Positions 13,097-24,353 of a DNA stretch of 64,000 nucleotides are shown one piece after another; positions within the stretch are counted from its first letter, which is position 1; each line of letters opens with the position of its first letter. Location of the stretch: NCBI GenBank assembly GCA_009192285.1, contig WBVU01000003.1, positions 2,387,973-2,451,972 of the forward strand, read 5' to 3'. The DNA comes from Morchella semilibera. Lineage: Eukaryota > Ascomycota > Pezizomycetes > Pezizales > Morchellaceae. A program made the translations under genes and the position numbers. The notes beneath the pieces were generated by a model. It saw only the letters and a program-made list of their open reading frames with translations, ran no database searches and was not told the origin of the DNA.

Positions 13097-15986
13097 ATGC
13101 ATCATCGCCGCCGCGGACCGCCAATAGTACTCTCCCCGGCGCCAGATGGCTCCAATGGGCATGTCAGCACTGTGCAGATAGTGCACCATTTCGAGTCCCA
13201 AACAAACCCGGCCAAACCCGCGCGGCCGTCGCCGCTCACTACGCAGAATGGCATGCCCCTCGATCTCCTCGAGCGCCTCCGATCATTTCCCCTGTTTCTC
13301 TCCGCGCCAGAGGAGTTTCTTTCCGCCGTTGCCACACATTTACGGCCACAGCTACACTCGCCGAGAGACTACATCCTGACTGAGGGCGACGATGCGAAGG
13401 CTATGTATTGGCTTGTCCGGGGCGCTGTTGCGGTCACATCGCGAGATGGCGAGAGCACGTATGCAGAGCTGCGTCCCGGGGCCTTCTTTGGTGAGATTGG
13501 GATTCTGATGGATATCCCGCGGACGGCAACGATTATTGCGCGGAGCCGGTGTTTGCTGGTTGTTTTGACGAAGGAGGCACTACAGCGGGAGCTACCCAAC
13601 TTTCCGGCGGTGGAAAGGGCGATTAGGGAAGAGGCGGAAGAGCGGTTGACACTGTTGAATAAAAAGAAACAGGAGCGGGAGAGCAGTCGTGTTCGGGTAG
13701 GAGGTGTCAAGAGGTCGGTAGACTCAGATGGAGATCTGGATCTGGAAAATGGTCGGGCGGCTGATGGGGGAAATAATAATCGCGGGTTGTATTCGCAAGG
13801 GCTCACCCCCGGGAGTCCCTGGGTCAGTAGTTCGGCGCTGGGCAGCGGCCAAGTGAATGTGCGGCAACTATTAAAGGAACTACCTTTGTTTGCAAACCTG
13901 CCGCAGGAGAATCTACATTTCTTGGGATTGAGCGCCCAGCCACGCACATTTGGTCCATTCCAAAATATCATACAGCAAAACTCACTGGGAAGGGAGATTT
14001 ACTTCATTGTTCGTGGAGAAGTGGAGGTAGTGGATGAATCGGTAACAGATCCCATTAAGAACAGGGTAAAAGCCCGGCTACGGAAGGGTCAGCACTTTGG
14101 GGAGGTTACAGCGCTTTCCCTGGCCCCGAGACGGACGGCTACTGTGAGGAGCATAACGTACGTGGAGAGCCTTGTGATTGAGGGTGATGTTTTGGCGGAA
14201 CTGTGGAAGAAGTGTCCACCTGAGGTTCAACAACAACTTGAATCAACAGCCAGACACAGAATGGATGCAGATGGCGAGAATCTTGTCATGACTGATGCTC
14301 CACCAACGCCCACAATTGCGAAATTAGATTTGTCGGATCGACAGAGCTCCCCCCGTGCCCCACAAGAATCGCCACTCAAAGTAGTCGCGAGCCCTCATGA
14401 CGGAAATGTTGTCGAACCTTTTGATCCAGATCCTTATCTACCCATCAACTTTGAGGCCTTTGGGGCAAAGTCAAGGAGAGGCTCACTTGCCCCACCACCA
14501 CCACCACCACCCCCGCAGCCCGTGGGCACCTCCGGCAATTCTTCGCCCACTGAGGAGAAGCCGAGTCCTTTATCTAGAGCCACTACACCTTCCCCAATGA
14601 AGTCAAAACATGCGACCACACCCCCAGAGCACCATTCAGCGCCAAAAAGAGCAAGGATTTTGTCAAGGAAACCATCCCGGTTCAACATAGGGCAATTCGG
14701 GGATGATATACTAATACACATCTTCAAGCACATGGAATTGCACGAATTGATGCGTGTCCGGCAAGTCTCGGCGCACTGGACAAAGCTACTATGTAACTCG
14801 CCCTATCTCCTGCAAACGCTCGATTTACGGCCTTACAACCGTGTTATCAACGATGCTGTACTCATCAACGCGATCGCCCCCTTTGTTGGCCATAGACCGT
14901 CTCTAATTGACATTTCAAATTGCTTCCACATCAGTGACGAAGGCTTCACCGTCCTAGCCCAAACTTGTGGGGCTAACGTAAAGACATGGAGGATGAAGAG
15001 CGTTTGGGACATTACTGGTCAGGCGATCCTAGAAATGTCCAACCGCGCAAAAGGACTCGAGGAGATTGATCTGAGCAATTGCCGGAAAGTCAGTGATACG
15101 CTGCTGGCGCGGGTAGTTGGGTGGGTGGTCCCTGAGTTCCACCCCATGTATGCGGAACAACAGGCAGCCGCTGCTGCAGCAAACAAGCAGCCATTGATCT
15201 TTCCGCCCCCAGGCACAGTTATAGGATGTCCCAACTTAAGGCGTTTGACATTGAGCTACTGCAAACATGTTACTGATAGGACAATGTCGCATTTGGCAGC
15301 GCATGCAGCAAAGAGGTTAGAACATGTAGATTTGACGCGGTGCACAACAATAACGGACCAGGGATTCCAAAGTTGGAGCATGACAAGATTTGAGAGGTTA
15401 AGGAGTCTGTGTTTGGCGGATTGTACATATCTCACAGACAGTGCGGTGGTGTTTTTGACAAACGCAGCAAAGGGGCTGAGAGTTCTGGATCTGGTTCGTA
15501 TTTTCCAACACGTTGCGATCACGAGTTTTTCTTTCTTTTCCTTTCTTTTACATCCTTTCCTTTCGTTCCAGCCCCTTAACCATAGATCATATCCAAAGAC
15601 TGACCAACGAACCTAAATAGTCTTTTTGTTGTGCCCTGTCTGATACAGCAACAGAGGTCCTCTCTCTCGGCTGCCCTCACTTGTCGGTATTGAAACTTTC
15701 CTTTTGCGGCTCTGCGGTCTCCGACTCCTCGTTGCGGGCTATCGGTCTCCATCTGCTAGAGCTCCGAGAGCTATCGGTCCGTGGTTGTGTCCGTGTCACT
15801 GGTGTAGGCGTCGAGGCTGTTGTAGAAGGGTGCCATAATCTGGAGGTATTCGATGTTAGCCAGTGCAAGAACTTAACCCGGTGGATCGAAAGCGGTGGAG
15901 TAGAAAAGTGCACGCAACTTTGGCGAAGAAATATCAGATTTGAGATCGTGGCGGTGGATGTGGCTGCGGGGGATAGAAGACGGTGA
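13097..15986 (+). CDS. Protein with two cyclic-nucleotide-binding domains, F-box and LRRs
   Basis: Two exons (13097-15493 and 15621-15986) encode 920 residues. Residues about 57-190 form a cyclic-nucleotide-binding domain with a phosphate-binding-cassette-like motif (FGEIGILMDIPRTAT). A second such domain lies at about 252-385 (FGEVTALSLAPRRTAT). After a proline-rich linker comes an F-box near 528-580 (FGDDILIHIFKHM), then leucine-rich repeats of the FBXL/AMN1 type to the C-terminus. The splice is fixed by LRR periodicity: LDL in exon 1 joins SFCCALSDTATEVL in exon 2, through a GTTCGT donor and a TAG acceptor (127-nt intron). F-box/LRR proteins are substrate receptors of SCF ubiquitin ligases, so a reasonable inference is an SCF receptor gated by cAMP/cGMP. 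Both domains keep the cassette glutamate and arginine, so ligand binding is possible but unproven. Confidence 0.88.
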
Positions 15987-16616
15987 CACGACAAAGATTT
16001 CTTTTCTTCTTTGTGACGGGTTGGTTCCCTTTCTGGTTTCCTTTGTGGGATGGAGGGTGTCGGTTTCCTTGGAGGTTTGTATTTGGAAAAAAGACGGACT
16101 TGAGGTTTTTGGTGCGATATGATATGATATGGATTGGTACGATGTATCCTTGGCCCGAACCCTCCTTTTCAATATCTTTCTGCAGATCTTCTGGATTGTT
16201 TATCTATTTTATCCCGGGAGGGAGAAAAGAGTGTATGGATGTGAAAGCCTTAAGAGAGAGAAAAAATAATGTCTTGGCGTTTTATTATCCAGTTTTTTTC
16301 TTTATTTATTTCTTTTGTTACATAAATTGTCATGTACTGGGACGGGTGGGCGACTGGATCGGAACCTCATCGCTAGGATTGTTTCTGTTAGATTTTTGGC
16401 ATTTTTCTTAATATTCTTGTCTTACGAGCGAATTATGTCTGGAGAGTCGGAGTCGGAGTCGGCGTCTCGTTTTTCTTTATTTGTATTTTCTTGTTCATTT
16501 CCCCTTTCTCCCTCTATTTTTGTTCATCCGGCAGGCAGCGCGGTGCATTCAGGATTTTTTTTCCTACTCTTCTTTAGGGGAACAAGTAATTGGATAGCTA
16601 GTTGTGGAGTTGACTT

Positions 16617-16654
<38 letters not shown>

Positions 16655-17585
16655 GTGGGAGGCATAAATCCGAGTGATATATTATGAGTATTAACCATGA
16701 GTTGTGGGTTAGGGTTTTAGTCGATGCAATAATTGCCTTCCTTCTGATTTGTGTCACGCCAAAGAAAAAGCGATCGGAATTCAGGGGGCCCGGGACATAG
16801 CTATGTATCAGGAATGGAATTCCTAGACCGTGCTTGCCTCATGACATATACTGTACGGTCAACGAGATATATAGCTGTAGCACAAACTAGCTCGGGCGGT
16901 CTCTGGGCCGGGGTGATAACACATTAAACCCCCGCAGCCAGTGACTCATTATTAGGAATTGTGCAAAGTTATTGCGAGGCGGTAATTGTGTAAAGCCCCT
17001 ACCCAAGACCTGAAAGCCCGAAAGTAGTTGTGGTGAAACCCCATAAAAAAATCTACCTAGCAACGGGGCTCTCCACTACAGGATCTTATTACTCCTTTTT
17101 ACCAATTCAGGAGCGTGCAAAAGGCTTTTCCCAAGGGCAAAAAAAGATCTACCTCTGTTTATCATTTTAATTAATGGTTATGGTTCTACAATTAGTCTGA
17201 GTGGTAATTAGCCCTTTCACGAAAACTTTTGGGTAGGGACTTTAACATAGACAAACCGGACCGGCTCTGGCCGAGCTGAGGAGTACTCGTAAAATTCATG
17301 ACGTTTCCGAATACGACTAATATTGCATGCCATACAAAAAAGGTAGCCGTGGCGGGGGTCTTGTCTGTGTATGCAATAGCAGTGGAGTCCAGAAACGCTA
17401 TAGAAAAGATGAAGGTGAAACCCAAGCGACATCTCTTTGCACTTCTACCGAGATTTGACATTTGTTCAAACATGCTATTCCTGAGGCTGTTGAAACATAC
17501 CTAGATACAGATTCGCCGACTTCCCAAGGAGGCAGTTATATTACAGTGGCGGGCAGCCTTTTCCTCTGTACTAGGGTGTCGCAAA

Positions 17586-17656
17586 AAGTGATCAGAATCT
17601 GATAAGACAAACACACGCATTCACTTCAACATTCACTTATCCGATTCTGATCACTT
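17586..17656. repeat. Hairpin element with 21-bp arms
   Basis: Arms 17586-17606 and 17636-17656 are reverse complements with one mismatch (core AGTGATCAGAATC against GATTCTGATCACT) around a 29-nt loop. The size and structure fit a small MITE or solo hairpin; no duplicated flank is evident. Confidence 0.6.
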
Positions 17657-17880
17657 ACCCACACACCCGAGTACATAACTCGAATGGCAAAGTGACCAGG
17701 CCATACGCCCCCCACATCTGGAAGTTGGGGAATCTGCATGTCTCGACAGCCCGAGGGATAGTCCATTCTGGGATAACGGCGAAGTTGATCGAGTGGCGAA
17801 TTGGCACCTGAAGCAGCCAATCAAAACCAGCAAACCCGCACTGGCCTCTTTACCTTGGATTCACTCAGGCACCCAATTGT

Positions 17881-17973
17881 GTGTACCTCGGGGTGGGGTT
17901 AAGTGAGAAGTCACCACGCCGCCAAGATTGCCTGAAGAGTGTCTTTTCACTTAACCCCACTCCCGAAGTACAC
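17881..17973. repeat. MITE-like inverted repeat, about 30-bp arms
   Basis: Arms 17881-17910 and 17943-17973 pair with few mismatches. The outer ends are GTGTAC and GTACAC, and the inner core is GGGGTTAAGTGA against TCACTTAACCCC. The loop is about 32 nt and the total about 93 bp. It fits a miniature non-autonomous element. Confidence 0.6.
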
Positions 17974-19508
17974 TATGGCCACGTGAATGTGTTTACTTGG
18001 CTGATTGATCGATCCATCAAGTACATGTAACCTTCCGGCTAGCAATGGTACTGGGACCGGCCAACCCCTCCCCTCCCCTATGAAATAAAACAAAGAGAAG
18101 TATTTCCTCTCCGTATCTGTAAATTCTAACGGCTTTTTCCCTAGAACATAATTCGGTGGAAGTCATTCATCCTCTCTTAAAGTATATAATTCAATATACA
18201 TGTAGTCCTGTCGTCGTACTTACTTATGTAAGTGGTACTCTTGATAAAGCTATATATAGCTAGGACATGTAATACTACGTTTTTATGTGCCAATATAACA
18301 CTTTAGTGGGCTGGCGCCGCGATTGGATGTAGTTTAGGAGGGGCATATACAAGTGGGCAGAACAGATTTGAGGCAGAAAATTTCGGCTACACAAATTGAA
18401 AGCCTTTGCACTCACGCCGTTTTATGCCCATTTAAATGCTCTTTTGAGAATAGGACGTTAATACGTTTTTCTATTACCTATAAGTTCAGGCACAGAACCG
18501 TACTCGCCGGCAACAATGTCAGGTGACTAAGAATGATTGGCTGCAAAAACCGAGTGATTTTCCGTGACTTAAAAAACCGCGCAACGTTGATTTAACAGGG
18601 AAAAAAAAAACAGTTGAGATAATTGGAGAAAAGAAAAAAAATCAGAAGGTACAAATAAATTCTCACGACAGTTAAACTACCGAATCAAATGCAAAAGAGC
18701 GGATAATTACAAATGAGGGCCCCAATCGAAACGGTGTGTGGCGTTGCATCATAAGGGAGGGAAAAAAAAAAAAAAAAAACTGGCGTATGTAAGTACATGT
18801 AGGTTGGATGCTGCAACAGACATAATTCTGCGATTGGTCACCCTCCTCACAAAATGGGGAAAACGAGCTCATACTTTGCTTCACACTCAGTCCTTTTGTT
18901 AGTGCTCGGTTAGAATAAATATCTCAACGTCTTCCTACCCGGGTTTTGGTTATGGGCTATCATGTCAAATGACCGTTATCATTACATTAACCAACAGAGA
19001 ATCGATCATCAAAGGAATATGAGATGCTCCTGTCTATTAGATGATTTAGAGGCACATCTGTATGCTTGTTGGATGCAATATTATACGTATTCGACCCAGC
19101 ATCATGGAAAGCCATTGAAAAGACACCGATGCACATCGAAAAACTTGTTTGAATCAACGCTAGACCTCGGCGACTTGTTCATCGGCGTTTGTTCTTAACT
19201 GGTCTCATCTGATATCACCTCACCGATTGCCTCCAGTGATATCAGTACTGTAGTGGAGTCCCGTGTCAGGTTCCTCCCACCGGGTTGTTATCAGACTAAA
19301 CTCATTTGCGGAGGGAATGATAGGAGTGGGGCTTCGATACCACTGAGTGTTATTATCAGTTGTATATTGGTCACAACATGTAGTTACCCTTGCGGCCATT
19401 GCCTGAAAAGTACACTGAGGCCCGGGGCATCAAATGTGTTCCGTGGCTCAAATTAGAATAAAGTCACATTGTTAATGTGTTATATACATGGCTACTCTTG
19501 AAGTACGA

Positions 19509-19639
19509 GTACTGTCGTTCACTGGGTGTTGACGGACACTGGGTGTTGACGGAACAAGCCAAAAGAGAGACAGCCAAGCCAGGTTTTGCCTGCAATCCGC
19601 AACACCCAGTACCCGTCAATACCCCGTGAACGACAGTAC
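19509..19639. mobile_element. Putative 131-bp mariner-like MITE with TA flanks
   Basis: The ends are perfect 14-bp inverted repeats: GTACTGTCGTTCAC at 19509-19522 and GTGAACGACAGTAC at 19626-19639. The similarity continues inward imperfectly (TGGGTGTTGACGG against CCGTCAATACCCC). If the element starts at CTGTCGTTCAC, both ends are flanked by TA, the usual Tc1/mariner target duplication. The left side contains a 17-bp tandem duplication (19520-19536 and 19537-19553). No coding capacity. Confidence 0.55.
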
Positions 19640-20165
19640 ATAGTGAATATGGGAATGGCCCCCACCATATCTTGACAACTCTAGAAAATTATATGCAGTA
19701 ACGATCACCACACCTTGATTTCCCGACACCTCATTTAGAGAACGTTAGCCATCTACCGGTGCAATAAAGATTCACTGTCTTGGCATATATCAATGTTCCT
19801 TTCTGTTGAAATATTATCTGCTATTTCCAAATTCGGTATGGCATATGCCTTGTTTGTATAACTGGACTGCACTAGATTCTGTCCAGGTTTCGGCCTGCTG
19901 GGGGATAATGCACCTCTGGGCCCTTAAGCATTTCTAGGTATGAACCGAAAATGAGTGATGGTTTGTGATCTCCCATCGATCAGGTAAGCGAGTGAGATAT
20001 TATGAACGATTGACCCGACAACCTGGACCCTGAAAGTAGGCTAACCTAACCCTTACCTCGCTTATCTAGGATCTCGATCTCGGTCGCGTCTCCCGCAAAC
20101 TTAAATCGCCGGGTCCTTAGTCAATCGCCCAGTTCGCATCGTCATCAGGGTCCTTCTTGCAGAAG

Positions 20166-22467
20166 ATGTCTCGAGCATGTCCCCAATTTGGCTGCTTTCA
20201 GCGTGTCCTGCATAGTACGCGTATTATTTTGACTTGGGTAACTCCTAAAGCTCACAGTACTACAACTCTCTTACAAACTACACTGTCCTCTACTTACACA
20301 ACCAAAGTTACGCCACATAGCTTTACTTGTAGGTACCTATCGACTCCCGTTATAATGCCAAAACGCAAGACATCTCCTACCAAGACTCGCACGAGAAAGG
20401 CGCGAAAGATCCAAACAAAGGATCCCCCTCGAAAGACAAATCTCGAGGCACCCATTGAAGCAGAAGAAGAAGAGGAAGCCACTTCGTTCCGATTAAAGAC
20501 GCCAGAATATAATGACGATAGTCAAGGCGGCTTGATATTTCGAAAATACTACCCACCAGAGCTATCAGAAGAGCGTGCTCACGAATATATAAATGGAGAT
20601 CGCCAGCGCCCCATAGAAGCCCTCAAAGCAGCTTTGGCTGAGACAGCGAATGCTCGCCACCAGATACCACTGGGCCGCTCTGTTATCCACTGGTTCCGTG
20701 GCGACTTGAGGTTGTCTGATAACACAGCTTTGAACCTCGCCTCTAAGATGGCCCAAACCAGTGAGAGCGGTACAAACGCGACTCTTATCACTATGTACCT
20801 CATTTCGCCACAAGACTTCGAGGCTCATCTCACGAGCCCAGCTAAAGTGGACTTTATACTCAGGAGTCTAAGGGTTTTACAGGGGGATTTGAATAAACTA
20901 GACATACCACTCTACATTGAAGTGGTCGAGCGCCGTGATGAGGTCCAGAGCCGCGTTCTGCAACTGGCAGGCGAATGGGGCGCCAACCATATCTACGCAA
21001 ACGCTGAATACGAAGTTGATGAGCTGAGACGGGATGCGGAAATTATCAGGAAAGGCGTAATGAGAGGTATATGCTTTGGTGTGCACCATGACCTTTGCGT
21101 TGTGAGACCTGGGGAACTGAGTACAAAGGTATCACGGGGTTCATTTTAGCCCACTATTAGCGTACATTGTTGTTAACATCTTTGACGGTAGTCGACTGGG
21201 AAACAGTTTTCTGTTTACACTCCATGGTTTCGAACATGGACGGAGTACATCCATAGACATCCCGAAGTTCTTGAACCTTCTCCACCCCCAGTTGCAAACC
21301 CATCAGGGACTCGCGAGGCCCACTCAGCACTTTTTGATTTGCCAATCCCACCAGCACCTGAGCCAAAATCTTTGTCCCCCAACGAGGCTAAAGCTCTTGC
21401 AAGTCGGTTCCCAGCCGGCGAACATGCTGCTCAAACGAGGTTGAGAAAGTTCTTGGAAGAAAGAGTCTCAAAATACTCAGATGATAGGAACACTCTTTCT
21501 GAGAGAGGGACTAGTATGCTTAGTGTTCACTTTGCAAACGGCACGCTATCGGCGAGACAGGCCGTAGCAGCAGCAAAAGATGCCAATACCACAAAAAAGC
21601 TAAATTCGGGGAATTCGGGGATCATAACGTGAGTAATAAAGCCCTTTCGTAGCTTCTGCGGTTCCCACAGCAACCGTATAGATCTTATAACCCTTTTGTA
21701 TGATGTTCGGCTTGGCTTTGATGTCTACCCTCAACAATACAAGTTATACAGCTGTAACATTTAAATGACTGACCACTATCAATTACAGCTGGATATCCGA
21801 AGTGGCTTGGCGAGATTTTTATAAACATGTCTTATGCAATTGGCCTCATGTGTGGTTAGTAGAAGCCTCCCCACATTCACTTTATGCACTCCTGCTGACA
21901 TCTACCCCGCTATGCAGTATGAACAAGCCCTTCAAGCCTTCATACGCAAAAATCAAGTGGCCTACAACGCCAGAGGCGGAGACTTTGTTCCAGGCCTGGT
22001 GCACAGGTCGTACAGGAGTCCCTATCATCGATGCAGCAATGCGTGAGCTCCTTACTACATCCCACATGCACAATCGTGCACGCATGATCGTGGCTTCATT
22101 CCTCTGCAAGGATCTTCTGGTTGATTGGCGAAAGGGAGAGAGATTCTTTATGGAGCACCTCATCGATGGTGACTTCGCTTCCAACAATGGAGGGTGGGGT
22201 TGGAGCAGCGGTACTGGGGTAGACCCGCAGCCATGGTTTCGAATTTTCAATCCCCTGAGGCAAAGCGAGAAGTTCGACCCGGAGGGCCTCTATATCAAGC
22301 AATGGGTGGAGGAATTAAGAGGAATTGAAGGGAAGGCTGTTCATGCGCCCTTCGAAAGATTAAGCATCGATGAGTTTAAGAAGTTAGGGTATCCAAAGCC
22401 GTGTGTGAGCCATGAGACCGCGAGGAAGATCTGCACAATTATGTACAAGGAGGCTCTAGAAAAATAA
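20166..22467 (+). CDS. PHR1: Class I CPD photolyase (deoxyribodipyrimidine photo-lyase)
   Basis: Exons 20166-21128, 21192-21628, 21789-21851 and 21918-22467 encode 670 residues. The enzyme uses light absorbed by FAD and an antenna chromophore to split cyclobutane pyrimidine dimers in DNA. The N-terminal photolyase domain begins near residue 175 (VIHWFRGDLRLSDNTAL). The C-terminal FAD-binding domain carries NNGGWGWSSGTG, then DPQPWFRIFNP, in the class I pattern. Residues 1-63 are rich in Ser, Thr and basic residues, with almost no acidic ones, and look like a mitochondrial presequence. A second in-frame ATG at 20355 (Met64) would start a shorter protein with a basic, NLS-like PKRK region. Yeast Phr1 acts in both nucleus and mitochondria, so dual targeting is plausible. 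Intron 3 (66 nt) keeps the frame open if retained. The start was placed at the first ATG in the frame. Confidence 0.93.
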
Positions 22468-23600
22468 CGTTAGATGCAGTGATACTTTCCCCCTTTGTGG
22501 TTGCAGTAGGGGTGGGGATGGCTGGAATCTTATTCAAATGCGGGCGAGGCTTTTCTTTCCCTATTCCAACAGATCTAACGCATTTACGCAAGAGTAAATT
22601 ACAATAACAGTTTAGTGTACGGTGTAGGAGGGGGACGGGGCGACGGCGGAATTTTAAAGTTTATAAGATGGTCTGTGGGGCAATAGATGTATGTATAATT
22701 CCGGCGGGTATAGCTAATAGAAAGAACAAAACAGAAATGAAAGTGGAATTACATTGTGCTCCCTTTTATGGTGGATTGTTTGGTGGGCGTTTATTGGACG
22801 CGAGAAATAGAGTTTTTCCTCGTTGTGCACTTGGTAGTCGATGATTCGCCGCTAGAGTCGTTTAGGAACGGAACATTTCATCTTTTTTTTTGATTACTTA
22901 TACAGTGATATCATATGCAGTACTTGATAACGACGCATCTGGTAGGATAATGTAGGTGATCTCTGTAGCTTTTCTCTCCCCTTCCCCTATACTTTCTTTT
23001 TGAAGCCGGACCTGAGGGAAATAGGATGTATGTAATGTAATGGAACGGGAGAACTAGCTGCGGGAGAAGGTTTCACGTCCAGTGGCACAATTAAAGTGAT
23101 GATCATGATACAGGTACCGGCTATTGGACCTATCAAGGGACATCGGTATCTTACCAAGACGGATTGCGGGTGGGTTTTGGGAGTACCATGGATGATGGGG
23201 GGCATGGATAAGGACACGCACCCACACCCTACATACATGTAAGACTTAAGATCACAGTGTTATGGGTACATTTATCTACACCCTGTGCTCTGCACTTACA
23301 TGTTCCTAAGGGCACGAGTATAATATCAATTATGGGGTACAAATCACCTCGTGAGGTACATGTACCGATACATGTGTGTGTGTGTGTGTGAGTGTGTGTG
23401 TACATGTATGTACCTTCTACTCTAGTTCAAACAGGATCGAAGAAGATTAGAGTTTATCGTGGAGGCAAGTGTAAGGCACGACCTGCAATGCTATTTCTGT
23501 AGTACAACCCTGCATAGAGAAGGCATGAGCATGAGTGACATGGCAAGGGAATTTACTATCTAAAGGATAAACTTAGAAAAAGGAAAAAAGGAAGGAAGGG

Positions 23601-23639
<39 letters not shown>
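23601..23639. repeat. Poly(A) tract, 39 nt
   Basis: An uninterrupted run of A, preceded by GGAAGG repeats. It could be the tail of an old retroposed sequence or simple slippage; no SINE-like body is recognised beside it. Confidence 0.8.
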
Positions 23640-23645
<6 letters not shown>

Positions 23646-24130
23646 CAAGAAGGAGCATCTTATGATCCAGGGTAGCCACCACGGGAATAGCAGACGAAAA
23701 AGGAATGGGTCACAGAAAAAAGATATAACAATATTACACTCCAAGACAGGTGCTTCCTTCCTGATACTTCTGTGAGAGTCCCTGACCCTTCTTCATGCTC
23801 GGGTCATGTCTGTCAGTGGAGGATCATCCAACTCAGCCAATCAGCTGCTTAGCCCCTGGAATTCAACTGTTCTTGTGCAATAGTGCTCAGGTTCCTTTTG
23901 CAATTGGCATGCCCCAACCACCACTCAAACTCCTAGATACGCGAACTTCAAGTGTCAACCGCATGCCGATCTCGCACAGCGCATACCGCACTGGGCATTG
24001 CATATTCAACGAATACCTCCCTTGCGGATAGTTCCGTCCACAGACCTTTAATGAGGCCTTCCTATTCCCGGGTTACAGAAAGACTCACAACTCACAAGAT
24101 GGAGACGATGAATAATAGGAATAATAGAGA

Positions 24131-24150
24131 GATGGCTCTGATGAGCCATC
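24131..24150. other. Perfect 8-bp stem, 4-nt loop hairpin
   Basis: GATGGCTC and GAGCCATC pair around TGAT. It lies about 200 bp downstream of the COX4 stop codon. It may be part of an untranslated RNA; function unknown. Confidence 0.5.
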
Positions 24151-24353
24151 CCGAAAGTCATCACCGCAAAAACTTTCTTTCTGTCTCACAAGTCGGATGT
24201 ACTAGGTCCAAGATGAATGCAGGCAGTGACAACAACGGAAGATAATGCTAAGTAGAGGTCTGGGTGCTAACTACTTTATTCTACTTTTCTACAAAAGAAT
24301 ATTCCAAACTTGGATACGAGGTATGAGGTGGGTATGTGCAAAGTGGTATCTGC

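Larger units (their letters stand above)
15987..20165. other. 4.2 kb intergenic region with hairpin elements
   Basis: No supported gene is present. The first 700 bp is T-rich and probably includes the 3' UTR of the F-box gene. The middle holds three inverted-repeat elements (17586-17656, 17881-17973, 19509-19639), a shorter 10-bp inverted repeat (19209-19218 with 19236-19245) and TACATGTA sites at 18022, 18197 and 18794. Confidence 0.6.
22468..24353. other. Intergenic region between photolyase and COX4
   Basis: No gene is recognised in this gap, where the two neighbours converge. It contains TACATGTA at 23234, 23357 and 23401, a TG microsatellite (about 23373-23400), a 39-A tract (23601-23639) and a 20-nt hairpin at 24131-24150. 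Confidence 0.6.

Noticed and set aside
18962-19198. 78-residue ORF in the gap before photolyase
   Set aside because: Short, no family resemblance, no conserved motif, and it lies among repeats.
24136-24160. Hammerhead-ribozyme-like core (CTGATGAG ... CGAAA)
   Set aside because: The bases between the two core boxes cannot form stem II beyond one pair. The CTGATGAG instead pairs into a simple hairpin with the preceding GATGGCTC.
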